Source: Ulva prolifera
Taxonomy: Eukaryota; Chlorophyta; Ulvophyceae; Ulvales; Ulvaceae
Direction of reading: 5' to 3'
DNA length: 64,000 nt
NCBI GenBank assembly: GCA_023078555.1
Contig: CM041196.1
Span: 12,108,985 to 12,172,984 of the forward strand
Part shown: piece after piece, positions 1 to 10,124 of the stretch
Layout of the letters: every line of letters begins with the position of its first letter
Numbering within the stretch: position 1 is the first letter of the stretch
Notes under the pieces: model-generated
Databases searched by the model: none
Seen by the model: only the letters and a program-made list of their open reading frames with translations
Told to the model about the DNA's origin: nothing
Made by a program: the position numbers and the translations under genes

Positions 1-64
1 CTCCAATGATGAGGCCTTCCAAGCATCCGCTAGCGGAAACCTCCAATTATGAGGCCTTCCAAGC
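1..64. repeat. 24-bp direct repeat, two copies
   Basis: A 24-bp sequence beginning CTCCAATNATGAGGCC occurs twice with a 40-bp period. It touches the window edge, so more copies may lie outside. No coding or transposon context is visible. Confidence 0.75.
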
Positions 65-1100
65 CGCCTTTATGCTCGCGCGCAGCCTGTTCGGTCGTGG
101 CCAGCATGAAGGCGAGATACGACTCAGTGTTGGGGCTCACGATGTGCCTAGTGTAGTGTTGTTTGACTTTATCGGCAAGCTTCGGCGTTGGTCATCGACA
201 AGCTGCCACGCACACGGACGCGCCACGCAAATATGCACATGAATTATCCCTTTTTGTGTCAAACATGCCGCATACACCCGCCGTTCAACACCGTGCTCAA
301 CATGTCGATCCCGCCCCGGGTGGTTTCCCCATGTCGATTCACTCCGGATGCTGCATTTTGAGAAATGTCGCCAAAGTGCTTTGCCGTCTGCATGCACTTG
401 GGTTGTTTTGATCGTATATCTACCGGGCGCACAAGCAAAGGAAATGAGAATCTACAAGCACGGAAGCCACATAGTTGGTAAGAGATGTATTACCTCTTAG
501 TGAATAAGTATGTCTCGGGTGTGCGGAACTCATCCCCATCACGGTCAAAGCATCGTCTATACTGAGATTTTTTATGTCTCGAATGCAGTATGTCGTTTTG
601 TGTGTGTGGGACACTGCCCAGGCGTGACCAAGACCACCGAAAGGCCATCTACCGCTAACATGGGTGGGGCACATGTTGCGAGCTGAGCGTGTGATGTTAT
701 AAGTTGGCGACAACCTCAAGACATATGAGCAACATGTGCTCTACATGACAGTGTATGGAAGGTTGCGGATAGTGTTGTGCAATGTGCTCACGTGCCATGG
801 CAGACTCGTCATGTGAGCAAATTTTCATGTCCGGGCCACTCAACCTGAAAATTGATGTTCGCACCACGGATGAACTGCGCTCAGGAGCAACGCATCTTCG
901 CAAGTTGTCGCACATGCTGCCTCATGAGATGAGGTCACATGTGTTTGCGTGTATGCAATTTACAAAGCTGCTGCAGCATACTCGGCGGTCCACCTGACGT
1001 AACCCTAGGGGGCGACACCAGATGTCGGTGCCACCCAGCTTGACCACCAAGATGCGTCGAGATACACAAGCACTGCCGATGTTACTATGGCAATTTATGT
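65..1100. other. No gene seen; dispersed repeat fragments
   Basis: No convincing coding frame. Two short stretches recur elsewhere: CTCATGAGATGAGGTCAC (about 921) resembles 7868, and AAATTTTCATGTCCGG (about 819) resembles 59419. This marks the interval as decayed repeat DNA. Confidence 0.5.
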
Positions 1101-1102
1101 GC

Positions 1103-1843
1103 TTAGGCCGCGCAAAGCCAACTAAGATGATCTATTATCGCCGACACCCGAGACATCAGGACAACGTTGCATGCCACAGCTTCCTTGCTGCCGAGTGTGT
1201 CTGCCGCAGGCACATGCATGAGCACCCGGTGTTCGCCCGGTCCAAAGCTGTAGCTCAGCATCTCACTGGCTGCAAGCACAGCACTCGGCTTCAGCGGCAA
1301 CTGAATGTGCATCGAAGTCAGCATCGTCCGGAACTTGTCGACAGGGTCCTCCTCGAGCAGGACAGTCACAGTTGGCATGAAGGGCACATTTTCATGCATG
1401 CGGTCGCCGACACTGTCCCATGCATCCCCGATTGCGTAGCGGATCTCTCTGCTTGGGTGCCCATTTGTATTGTTTACGGGATACTGAAGTGGCGCCAGTG
1501 CTTCAGCCATCAGTGCGGGCAACTTTTCAGCCAAGATGTTGTCAATGACATGGCCATGCTCACGCGCAAACCCCCTCCGCGTGAGAAAGTCCTTCATGTG
1601 CACCTTCAAAGCCTCTTCCATCGCCCCCCTCACCGAGCCAGCCGCCTGTCGCTTGAATGACTGTATCTCCCCCGGCGACAGCCGTGACGTCGCATGGGTG
1701 GTGATGTATGGCTCCTTCCGAGCCAGCACCAGCCGTGACCATGCTTTGGCCGGAGCCAATTGCTGGCTCCTGCTCGCATGTCCCGTCCGTCCTGCACAAC
1801 ACTGGGTCATGAATGTGACGCCCTGACCACTGCAATCGGTCAC
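1103..1843 (-). CDS. Coding-like exon downstream of helicase A, unknown
   Basis: Open frame of 246 codons with balanced, globular composition, so probably real coding sequence. The apparent start is not a convincing ATG start and may be an exon edge. It contains a helical stretch (EEALKVHMKDFLTRRGF) and ends near a segment (VLMHVPAADTLGSKE) that faintly resembles the region after motif IV in PIF1-type helicases. That resemblance is too weak for a domain call. It lies 0.5 kb downstream of the helicase exons on the same strand and would be the last exon or gene of element A. No counterpart survives in copy B, which stops before this point. Confidence 0.4.
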   Translation of the reverse strand: MTDCSGQGVTFMTQCCAGRTGHASRSQQLAPAKAWSRLVLARKEPYITTHATSRLSPGEIQSFKRQAAGSVRGAMEEALKVHMKDFLTRRGFAREHGHVIDNILAEKLPALMAEALAPLQYPVNNTNGHPSREIRYAIGDAWDSVGDRMHENVPFMPTVTVLLEEDPVDKFRTMLTSMHIQLPLKPSAVLAASEMLSYSFGPGEHRVLMHVPAADTLGSKEAVACNVVLMSRVSAIIDHLSWLCAA

Positions 1844-1993
1844 TGCACAACTTCACCTGTTACATACACACGCCATTGCAACAGTCACCCAAGATGATGC
1901 ACATTCAAAGGCAGACTTGAAGAAGTAGTTGCTTTTGCGGTCGCATGTCACCTCCACGACGCGCTCCGTCGGGTTGCCGTGAACATGACCCTT

Positions 1994-2260
1994 CTAGAAT
2001 CCAGGAGCGGGGAGCGCTTCTCCCTCAGGTGCCCAAGGAAGCTGGGATGCGTCCCGGTATTCCTGCCGCCGCCAGACGTGGTTGTAGAATATCTTCTCAG
2101 TCTCTGCGAACGTCGCAACGGCGATGATGCAGAACGGCAAGACAGGGTAACCCACGGGTGCCGACAACGGGTATCCCTGTCGCCGCACCCAGACCAGGAA
2201 CCAGCCGGGACTGTTTAGTGACTCCACACGCATGAACAGCAGGTCCATGCAGTCTCCAGA
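1994..2260 (-). CDS. Coding-like exon between helicase A and the terminal exon
   Basis: Open minus-strand frame of about 89 codons with ordinary amino-acid use (segments such as FCIIAVATFAETEKIFYNHV and WRRQEYRDASQLPW). It sits between the helicase segment and the 1.1-1.8 kb exon on the same strand, so it may be a further exon of the helicase gene. No domain is recognised and no counterpart is seen in copy B. Confidence 0.35.
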   Translation of the reverse strand, partial: SGDCMDLLFMRVESLNSPGWFLVWVRRQGYPLSAPVGYPVLPFCIIAVATFAETEKIFYNHVWRRQEYRDASQLPWAPEGEALPAPGF

Positions 2261-2305
2261 GATCTCGCCACTTGGCCTGCATGGCAAAGCATATCAAGCA
2301 CTGCA

Positions 2306-2833
2306 CTAAAAGACAACCGCGTCAACAACATCAAACATGCCGCTGATGTAGCATGGCATGTGACTGCGGCAGCACTGCCCAAAGATGTATGTGACCAACA
2401 CGACGGGGGCAACGTGACATTGCCAAAAACCATACGATACGGCTACACAAAAGCTACACACTACCACAGACGCCCGCTCTTCGGACTGCAGTGCATGCAG
2501 CCGCGTAATGCCATTCATTCGAGCGAAGGACCCAGACCGATACAGTTGGCACGGCAACATCAACCGGCACCCGATGCCACCAAGAGAACCGCACCCAGTG
2601 CAATGTAGCTTGTGCATCATGCCGAGCAGACGATGGTTACCATGCGCGACAATCACAAGCACCTTGGCGCCTTGCAGAATCGGCAAGTCCCAGATACACT
2701 TGCCATGCTTGGCTGGCTGCGCGGGCACGACAACGCCTGCTTCTTCACCCGACGCAATCACCCGTCCAACGCTCCCAGTGGAAACGATCTGCTGAAGATG
2801 GTCCCCGCTGACCATCAGCTTGAGCCCGTCCAA
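2306..2833 (-). CDS. SF1 helicase, motif III/IV segment (element A)
   Basis: The N-terminal third of this frame reads SGDHLQQIVSTGSVGRVI. GDxxQ is motif III of superfamily-1 (PIF1/RecD-like) helicases. About 35 residues on comes CIWDLPILQGAKVLVIVAH then NHR, which fits the strand and arginine of motif IV. Copy B has SGDHLQQIVAPGGIGRIV at the equivalent place. The last 70 or so codons are Cys-rich and probably run past an intron boundary. It belongs directly downstream of the Walker A exon at 2886-3241. Helicases of this class unwind DNA from 5' to 3'; a role in replicating the element is inference. Confidence 0.6.
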   Translation of the reverse strand: MDGLKLMVSGDHLQQIVSTGSVGRVIASGEEAGVVVPAQPAKHGKCIWDLPILQGAKVLVIVAHGNHRLLGMMHKLHCTGCGSLGGIGCRLMLPCQLYRSGSFARMNGITRLHALQSEERASVVVCSFCVAVSYGFWQCHVAPVVLVTYIFGQCCRSHMPCYISGMFDVVDAVVF

Positions 2834-2885
2834 ACCCGTGGTGATCTCATAAGGGGCGTCTTGCTGGAGGCGCGTACGTGCAAGG

Positions 2886-3241
2886 TTAACGGATTTCCGC
2901 GCCGCCGTCCCCGATTTGCTGCTGCAACATGTGGGTCGGCACAGACGTCGCCTCCTCTATGATGGGCATTGGAATCTGGGAGACCTCGTCGGCAGCCTGC
3001 AGGTTGAGGTATATCTGCACTCGCTGCACAAATGAAGCATACCTTAGACGGCGTGCCAGCGTCATGCGCCTTGCATTCGCTGCGTGCTTGCCACTTTGCG
3101 CACACCGTGCCGCCTCCTCTTCTCCGAATGTTATGACTGCTCGCCCGTGTACATTCTCACCCAACACCGTTTTGCCAGAACCGCCGGGGCCGAGCAGAAT
3201 CACGGCATCGTATGCGCCGTTCGCCAACACAACAAAGACTT
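2886..3241 (-). CDS. SF1 helicase, Walker A/B exon (element A)
   Basis: The frame contains GPGGSGKT, a textbook P-loop, preceded by a hydrophobic strand (YDAVILL). About 80 residues later PIIEEATSVP occupies the motif II position, with EE instead of the usual DE. Copy B shows the same order: GADGCGKT then MFAEEVTAMP. Both copies also share an ARC-x2-SG block between the motifs. A likely acceptor (TGCATGCAAG) gives a start near 3241; the frame runs open further upstream without coding character. The protein is recognised as superfamily-1 PIF1/RecD-like from motif order. The gap to the GDHLQQI segment at 2833 looks like a short intron or a frame change. Confidence 0.7.
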
Positions 3242-3337
3242 CTTGCATGCAACTTCTCATAAAAGGAAATACTGAACAGCAGATTGCACGAAACTCCCTG
3301 ACTGTTGTACTTGGCAGCAGTGGCAAATGGATTCCCA

Positions 3338-3510
3338 TGGCAAATGGATTCTACGTACCGCAGTGGGGCGGCGTCGCCCCACCTGCAGCTGGGACTTGGA
3401 GGATTCCACCTACCGCAGAGGTGGGGCGGCGTCGCCCCACCTGCAGCTGGGACTTGGAGGATTCCACCTACCGCAGAGGTGGGGCAGCGTCGCCCCACCT
3501 CCTCTACGTC
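3338..3510. repeat. 58-bp tandem repeat with 9-bp hairpins
   Basis: Nearly three copies of a 58-bp unit that includes GATTCCACCTACCGCAGAGG. Each copy contains GGTGGGGCG-GCGT-CGCCCCACC, a perfect 9-bp stem with a 4-nt loop. It lies between the helicase exon and the 3' end of the upstream Pro-rich gene. A transcript from either strand would fold, so termination or an insertion scar are both possible. Confidence 0.85.
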
Positions 3511-3682
3511 GTTCTGTTCTGAAGGCTTTCCTAGGACTGTTAGTAATCGCTCGCGTCGGTGCCTTGGCAGCTCAAATATTTATGGTGTTGTGAGATCATA
3601 CATTCATGATGATATCTCGATTTATTTACGGTACAACTAGTGAGTGACCCAAACATGCAGTAAGGAAGACAGTATTGCTGCA

Positions 3683-5399
3683 CTACTCCAATTTACGCTG
3701 AACACGCTCTCTCTTCTCGTCAGCAGGCACAAATCGTTGCTGACTGTCGATCAGCTCCCTTAGCTGCCTTGCCCTGCGTTTGTCCCTCCCAACTTCAGCT
3801 GGCCCTGGTGGTGCTATTGGATTCTCCACCGGCGTGGCTTCATTGGAGCCTTCCTCGACTGGCATCAGACGGGGTGGTTGGATACGAGTGTCTTCGTTGG
3901 CTGCTGCTGCAACGCGGGATGGACCTGCAGGATTGCGTGAAGCAGATCGTGTGGATAGTGCTGGTGGGCGGCTGCCCCTGATGCTGACGACAGCAAGTTG
4001 CTGCTCTAGCTGCATCTTTAAGGTCTCCACTTCTGCCAGCTGCTTCCTCAGCTGCTCTTCAGATGGCTCCGCCTGCTCATACATCATCTGCGGAACCCTT
4101 CTCAACGCTGCGCCTTCATCCTCAGTCACCTCCATTGAAGAAGCTGCTTTGCGTGCCTGCCTGCACCTCACCCTGCGGATGACAGCTGATGCTGGGGGTG
4201 ACATGTTCATCAGCTGTGCTGTCATCTTTACCAGCCTGACACGAACCGCATCATCATTCAAAGCCCGCTGCATTGCTTCTGTGTTGTATTCAGACATTGG
4301 CAGTACATCATCCTGGCGGCGGGTGACAGGAGTTTGGGGGGATGCATTTGGCTGGTCACGCTGCGGGGGGCTAACTGTTGATGCAGGGTCATCGGCCGGG
4401 TTGGGATTTGGAACGGGGTGTGGGCTGGGGTCAGCGTTAGAGGGGTTGGGGTGGGGACTGGCGGCTGGGTCAGGGTTGGGATCGGGGGTGGGTGGCTGGT
4501 CCTCCTCCCTGGCATCGTCATCGAGATGGGGCTGGGGATCATCTCTGAGTTGGGAATCTGGGTTGGCATCGGGATTGGGGTTGGGGTTGGGCTGCGGGCT
4601 GGGTACATTGGAACTGTTGGCATGGGGGTCTGTGATGGTGGTACGATCAGGGGTGGTTGGTCGCTTGGGGAATGGGGTTGGTGCGGCAGGCACACGCCGC
4701 CAGATGTCATCTTCAGACAAATCCTCTGGCATGGGATAGTAACTATCAATGGCCCGGAGAATGAGCCATTCTGCATAAGCCTGTACTCCAGCCTGATCCC
4801 ACACTGTTATCCCAGCAGCATTGGTCCCCTGCCCCAAAACACAGCCAAACGCATGAAACGCTAACGGCCATATGCGCATCTCCACGTTGGGGTGCTTCAT
4901 TGCAATCCCCTGAACTCCGTACCGCATGATGTTCAGGAGTGTGCCACGCACAGTGGATATGTTGGCGGTAAACAACAACTGTTCCTCAGTCGGTGCGTCT
5001 GTTGTGTGATCCTTCTCCGTCTGTGCCCACCACCAACACTGGGCCTGCCCGAAGTGATTTGCTGCTACCACAAGCAATGCTTGTGGCAGCATCGCAATCA
5101 ACACTTCCAGCACATCCCTCTTCTCTGTGATGCCATCACAGAGGTGACCCCAAAGCACAGCCAGTGTTGACACTTGGTGCGTCAAACAACTGGGTGCGCT
5201 ATGTGGATACACCATCCGCTCCCAGATGTACAAAAGTTCATCTTGAAGTGATCTCTCATTCAAGGCATGCATAGCTTCCAGGGCTACGCCATCCCATGCC
5301 TTTGCCATGATCTGGTCGTTAAACCATCTCTTCAAGATAGGGCACACCACAGCAATCAGTGAAAATAGATCTTGCATCACTTCAAAGTCAGCCTGCATT
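3683..5399 (-). CDS. Pro-rich coiled-coil protein, terminal exon (element A)
   Basis: Open frame of about 570 codons, the longest in the window. Residues 1-230 are globular and helix-rich, with Trp-rich patches (AQCWWWAQTEK). Residues 240-350 are low complexity with Pro-Asn-Pro-Asp repeats. Residues 380-480 hold a coiled coil (PSEEQLRKQLAEVETLKM). The tail is strongly basic and ends in TAG. A good acceptor (TGTTGTGCTCAG) at 5399, only 110 bp after the GTATGTTCTG donor of the exon at 5508-5855, argues that it is the next exon of that gene. Copy B lacks it. The coiled-coil part recurs at 52.87-53.23 kb, so the sequence is itself repeated. No known family is recognised. Confidence 0.6.
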
Positions 5400-5507
5400 C
5401 TGAGCACAACATTGTATGGTGGACCATCCCATGCGGGTCACCTTCATATAATAATGACTGCCACCACCTGCACTGCACACATCAACATGGGCATGACCAG
5501 AACATAC

Positions 5508-5855
5508 CGCAGGCGTGACAGCCTTGATCGCGGCACGGACATCTGCTGCCAACACCGTCAGATCGTACTTGTATGTGTCAATGTTTATGTTGTGCTGCGA
5601 TGCCTCCACATCACTCAGTGACAGCACTTGGTCATTCGGCAAGGACTCGTGAGCAGACCGTGGGCTAGGTTCCAGGCGCTGCAGTGCTGCGCCGAGATCG
5701 ACAGCAGCCAGCTGCGCAGCATCACCTGCAGCCTCTGCCGTCGGCGCAGCTGTGGGCACTCGCTGTTCTGCAATTGGCGGGGCCTCCTCATCCGAAGAAA
5801 CGGTGATGACTTCCTTAAGGCAAGGCATGGTAACAGGCTCAGTCTTCGCCTTCAC
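5508..5855 (-). CDS. SIM / IDTY-domain exon (element A)
   Basis: The exon opens with a Lys/Glu segment (KAKTEPVTM) and EVITVSSDEEAPP. Hydrophobic V-I-x-V followed by S-S-D-E-E is the classical form of a SUMO-interacting motif. After an Ala-rich linker comes VEASQHNINIDTYKYD and KAVTPA, then a donor (GTATGTTCTG). Copy B (22335-22880) carries AASQHHVDIDTYVYD and MTVRPA with a donor at the identical place, so the domain is conserved. Function unknown; the conserved block is too short to name a fold. Confidence 0.65.
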
Positions 5856-6044
5856 CTTCTCAACGGGTGGCGCGTCCGCTACACTAGTGACTCAAATCGC
5901 TGGATCATCAACAACTGCTTTAATTGCAGTGGTGTCGGACCAGGGTGCCTACAGACCACCACCGCCACTACCAGTGAGCATGTCATGTGACGGTCCAACT
6001 GTACAAGAGCCGACTGCATCGGAACTGCTGCCGCCGCAGGCCAC

Positions 6045-6410
6045 TCAAACGCAGCCACGTGAATCAGACCGCATTGCATCCATTGCAACACTGTCGTCTG
6101 CGTGGGCGACGCTGTCACCAGCGTAGGATCGTGTCGGCACAACCCCGGTGCCGGGTGCTGCGTCACCTGCAACAAAGTCGCGCAACGCTTCTGATGTGTT
6201 GGGCCCGCCACCCACGATCCCTGCCATCACCAGCCCCGAGAAGATAGCTTTGTGACGCGTCAGCAACACCTCTTCAGGGAACGCTGCGTTTGCAAGGCCG
6301 ACGGGAACGCTGCGTTTGCACGGCCGCAGTACAGCGTGGCTCCCGCTGCATATGATGGTGGTGTAGTCACAGATTGGACCGATGCCAAGCAGGTGCGTTT
6401 GCACTGCAAA
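6045..6410 (-). CDS. Helical exon homologous to copy B 24.06-24.8 kb
   Basis: The minus frame shows EEVLLTRHKAIFSGLVMAG followed by TSEALRDFVAGDA. Copy B has DAVLLNHAGDRAAGFLIAA and TTAERLRAHVTG in register. The upstream part, DYTTIICSGSHAVL, aligns with copy B IAIMTACGAGPPDHALYV. Inside the exon a 25-bp sequence (GGGAACGCTGCGTTTGC...) is duplicated head to tail at about 6278-6327, adding residues absent from B. Homology with B ends near 6410, where the foreign cargo begins. Function unknown. Confidence 0.5.
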   Translation of the reverse strand, partial: FAVQTHLLGIGPICDYTTIICSGSHAVLRPCKRSVPVGLANAAFPEEVLLTRHKAIFSGLVMAGIVGGGPNTSEALRDFVAGDAAPGTGVVPTRSYAGDSVAHADDSVAMDAMRSDSRGCV

Positions 6411-6464
6411 TGCATGCATGCATGCTGCTCTCTCCTCATATGCATCGTTTGCTGATGTGTGCAG

Positions 6465-7069
6465 GATTTATATAGACAACCTGGCACAGCCGAGGGACGA
6501 TGCCGCAAACGTGGTGTTTCTGCTAGGGCCCCCGTGCAACAGGGAGTCTGGCCTCATTATCGATTCCATGTCTGTAGCGACAGCGGTCCCCGTTGAGAGA
6601 GAGCATTCGTGCCGTGGGGGTGGAGCCCGCGCACGGTGCGCACAAGGTGTCACTGATGGTGCACAAGGCCCTCATGCGTTTCAACCTGGGTCACCCCGCG
6701 GAGACGCTTGCCCGCGGCATGTGCGCGTCGGCGTGGATGCCCGGGGCCACCCCCGCCTTCCAGCATGACGCCGCCTGCGCCATCGCGGCGCTGAAGTTGC
6801 ACGTCTTGGACGAGGTGCAAGCCATGACACCGCTGCTACGGCAGTACCTGCTGCAGCTGCGGAAGGCGCACGCTCAGGCGACCAACGTTGACGGCATGCC
6901 ACATGCGGAGGTGCTGCGGTGGTGCCCGCACATTTTTGCCCTCGACCCGCAAGAGAGTCCCTGCCGGAAGATCGGCGTGAAGAATGTGGATGCCAACGGG
7001 CGCGAGATGATGCGTGCCACGTCTGTGATCATGCCGTGGAGGATGCGCATGGACGTGTGCGGCCTTTGA
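6465..7069 (+). CDS. Plus-strand exon, unknown protein (cargo of A)
   Basis: A strong acceptor (GCTGATGTGTGCAG) precedes this exon, and a matching intron upstream starts at a GTGCGTTTGC donor near 6391 and contains TGCATGCATGCATG. The exon first reads NVVFLLGPPCNRESGLIID, then changes frame near 6590 at a C run and continues as HKALMRFNLGHPAETLARG and HAEVLRWCPHIFALDPQE to a TGA at 7067. GC-rich third positions and even composition support real coding. No family is recognised. It is opposite in strand to the element backbone, as expected for inserted cargo. Confidence 0.5.
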
Positions 7070-7349
7070 GCGTCGCTGAGGTACCACTTTGTCGTCCTCC
7101 ACGGCCAGTAACGCATGAGCGGACTGCTGTACCGCTTGCTGTACAGCGCGTATGTTCTCCCCGCGGATGCATGTGTCTAGGACGCGAGGTCCCTTGTCTC
7201 TGAGCGGAGTACCTTGGAAAGCTTGACAGTGGAAGCGTGGGCTTACGGCCAGGCACGAGGACCTATGTGGCGACAACAAACAGAGATTGGATGCGTGTAC
7301 GCAGGACAAGATGGAAGAAGTGCTCAATAGAAGCGCCCCATCCGAACCA

Positions 7350-7510
7350 GTGCGAACTGTGTCGGACCCAGCAAGCGCGCAGTATAAATACTGCTTGTGA
7401 TGCGCCCAGGACTACCCCTTGCTATGGCTGGCCTCGCCAAGATGCTGCGCACCCTACGCAGTCATCTGATGGAATCCCCAATAAGTGAGGGATCCCCAGT
7501 GACTAGTGGT
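7350..7510 (+). repeat. TATA-bearing dispersed repeat, copy 1
   Basis: This segment matches 51840-51990 on the same strand through interrupted blocks: TATAAATA (7383), CCCAGGACTA, GGCTGGCC and GGAATCCCCAATAA. The TATAAATA box is conserved in both. It may be a fragment of a transposon promoter. The DNA from 7510 to 7860 shows nothing recognisable. Confidence 0.6.
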
Positions 7511-7859
7511 GACACGCTGAAATGCGTGAGTGTTTGACAGTGTTCTGTGCGCAGTGCGTGGTGCATGAGGATCTCTGAGGGAGGGAGCTGCGCACGATGC
7601 TGCCCCATGGGCGGGCGTGGCGTGGTGCGAGCCAGAGATCGACACGCTGAAAGCTGGATCTCATCCCGAGATTGTGCGCGATAATGTGCAGCATCTTGAC
7701 ATAGCCGCCACAGTGTGTAACTAGAGGGGCGCCGGGACTGAGCTGTCCGTGCCTGTGTACATTTTGACGTGCACAGCTGAGTCTGACGGCGCGCAAGCGC
7801 ACCGCGTCTCCGCGACGCGTGCGACTGCCCGATCTGGCGGATGGTTGTAACTTGTCGCA

Positions 7860-8200
7860 GAGGCGGCCTCATAAGCTGAGGTCACTTGTGTTCGCGTGCA
7901 TGATTAGGTGCACGACCTTTTATAAGCTGACTTTGTGAAATGCAATAGAGTGTGTGACCATACAAGTGTGTGCGGCGCAAGCGCCACGTGTTAGTATCTT
8001 GTGGGATTCTGACTTGGTGATCTTCGTGAAGCACGAGGATCTTAATATATACAAGTGTGCCATGGCATGTGTCATGACAGGCACCTGTGTAGGAATGTAC
8101 ATCATGACACAATGCATGAGTTTCATGCATTGTGACCACATGCCTGCGCCAGCGTGAGGTGCCATCTCACGACAGCATGACTGCGTGATTGACTCTGGCC
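7860..8200 (+). repeat. Dispersed repeat ending in a GTGAG/CTCAC hairpin
   Basis: The end of this segment, GCCTGCGCCAGCGTGAGGTG then CCATCTCACGACAGC, recurs at 59200-59230 and in a diverged form at 52675-52705. In all three a short inverted repeat (GTGAG...CTCAC here) is kept. It lies just before the gene at 8299. Without clear ends the element type is open. Confidence 0.5.
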
Positions 8201-8298
8201 AAAGACATGTTGTGCCGGCAGGCGCACGATCGTGGTGTCGTTCATTCGAGTCGGCTGCGGATCTGCTGGCGGTGTCAGAGCGGGTCGTGGACGTCGAG

Positions 8299-9152
8299 AT
8301 GAATCACAACTTTGTGACATTCTTCGCGCCGGACCGGGAGGCAGCTGTTGTGGACTCGGACAAGTTAACGATGCGGGGCTTCGGAAACGAGGCAGAGGGC
8401 GAGAGTGTGTACGTCTGGGACGGAGGCGACTGCGCGCTGAGGCTCCACCCAACATTGATCACCACCACGACCAAGGATGGTGCGAAGGCGATGTATGATC
8501 GGGTCAAGGGCCGCTTGGACTACTATAGATTCATCAACGCAGCGCATGCGTCTGCTCAGGCAAAGGTGCAGATGCGAGCAGAGCTGAAGGCTGCAGAGTT
8601 GCGCTGTCTCAATCGCGAGCAGGAGGCGGCTGCTGTGCAGGCTGCACCAGTCGTGTTGGCTGCTTCGTTCGGTGTGTCCACGCCCGGTGCCGGCTGCCCG
8701 TATGTGTGCATGCATGCATGTGTACTAAGCTGTATCCCGTCCAGCATCGCCCGTGGCATGTTCACTAGACCTGAGGGAGGGGATGTGTGTGCAGGCACGA
8801 GGATGAGGTGGGGCAGCAGATGGTGCAGCGGCTGGAGGGGTTCGTGTACATCAGCTGGGACGCGGTCCGCCTGCAGGGGGGGGGGAGCAGTATCTGCTGA
8901 CCTCGGGGTTGGGCCCAAACTATCCGAGGGGTTCTGTGTGCGCCGTGGCGTGCTTTGAGCGTGCGCCGTGCGCAAAGGTCGTGCGTGACGCAGTAGCATC
9001 CTTCAAGGTGCTCACAAAGGATGCACATGAACGCGGCCTTGGGTGGGACAAAGTACATTACAGTGTCGGCGGCCTTGTAGGCCCCCCCGGCGAGCAACAG
9101 CACATGCTCAATGTGGTGCGGCGGGTGGCGCAGCGGTTTGTCGAGAAGCATG
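8299..9152 (+). CDS. Two-exon plus-strand gene, unknown (cargo of A)
   Basis: An ATG at 8299 opens MNHNFVTFFAPDREAAVVD. The first exon runs to 8699, with a donor GTATGTGTGCATGCATG. A 95-bp intron ends in GTGTGTGCAG at 8794. The second exon reads HEDEVGQQMVQRLEGFVYI and later GWDKVHYSVGGLVGPPGEQ to VEKHG, before a GTGAGAG donor at 9153, so more exons are expected. A run of ten G at 8876-8885 shifts the frame inside exon 2; either a real mutation or a homopolymer sequencing error. Exon 1 ends in an Arg/Glu/Ala-rich helix. No family recognised. Confidence 0.55.
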
Positions 9153-10120
9153 GTGAGAGATGTTTGTGCCGATTAGTGGATGTGCTGTAGATGTGCACGC
9201 GTGTTGCTGCAGCTGCCTCTCCTACCGAAAGTCGTGTGGCTTTGGGGGTTATGTTGCTTGACCGGGGCATCCCTGTCACAGCGGCGAAACGGAGGTGTTG
9301 TCAGAGGTCGAGATCAGTTCGCTGTGGCACGGCTAAAAGTGAAGATAACAGACGAAAGAGGAATCCCGAGATCAAAATCAGCACGTGTACACCGCTTAAG
9401 CTGCAAGGGGCACAAGTCGAAGGGGAGGTCCAAGCCTTTTAACTTGTTGAGATAGCGCAGCGTATCACGCGATGCAGTGCATATGCCATGGAGCGCTACC
9501 TATCGAGACGCATATCAATGAATACATGTAAGTCCCGCTGTGACCTGTCCTAGCAACGGCTCGCTAGCACGACGGCATCTAGAGCTGCGATGTACACAAC
9601 TGCAGCATCGTGTCGCCTAGCACACATTACTGGGACACGCAGACGTCCACCGTACGCATATGTGATCAGATACACTGCATATGTTCCTGCAACGGCTGCC
9701 GAACCCCCCTCCGGTGAGCCAGGCTGTGCAGTGTATGACTCTGCTCGGCATATCAACACACAGCCGCTGGGCCTGTAATGTACGTTACATATTTACTTCA
9801 GCATACAACGTATGATTAGAGCAATGCTCGCCAGCGCACATATAGGCTGCTGCGCCTAGACCAGTGATGCGGCGTCGTGTCGCATACCAAATGTACCATC
9901 GACAAGCAGCGACCAGCCAAAAAACGTATACGAGACAGAGCATGAGTTCCTTCGATGGCACGCCGGTACGCTTGTGTACCAGGCCGTCCCGCGCGTGCCT
10001 GAGTGCAGCATTGTGACGAACGACTTGGTAGCTGAACGAAGTCGCCAATGCTAAGCAGCTGTCTAGCAGACTTTCGTGTTGATGATCACACACTGACATA
10101 CATAGGAGAGCAGGCTGCTT
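9153..10120. other. No gene assigned
   Basis: Open frames here are short and lack coding character on both strands. A minus-strand frame from 9785 upward encodes one hydrophobic stretch (LCLVYVFWLVAACRWY), but it lies past a donor (GTATAGCAAGC) of the exon at 10125-10440 and is more likely intron. Nothing else is recognised. Confidence 0.4.
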
Positions 10121-10124
10121 GCTA

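Noticed and set aside
3780-4739. 319-codon plus-strand ORF rich in Gly and Ser
   Set aside because: It is the antisense of the Pro/Asn-rich minus-strand exon; the Gly repeats are just the complement of its Pro repeats.
8100-8200. Helitron 3' terminus (short hairpin at the end of a dispersed repeat)
   Set aside because: No CTRR follows the hairpin in any of the three copies and no Rep/helicase is linked to it.
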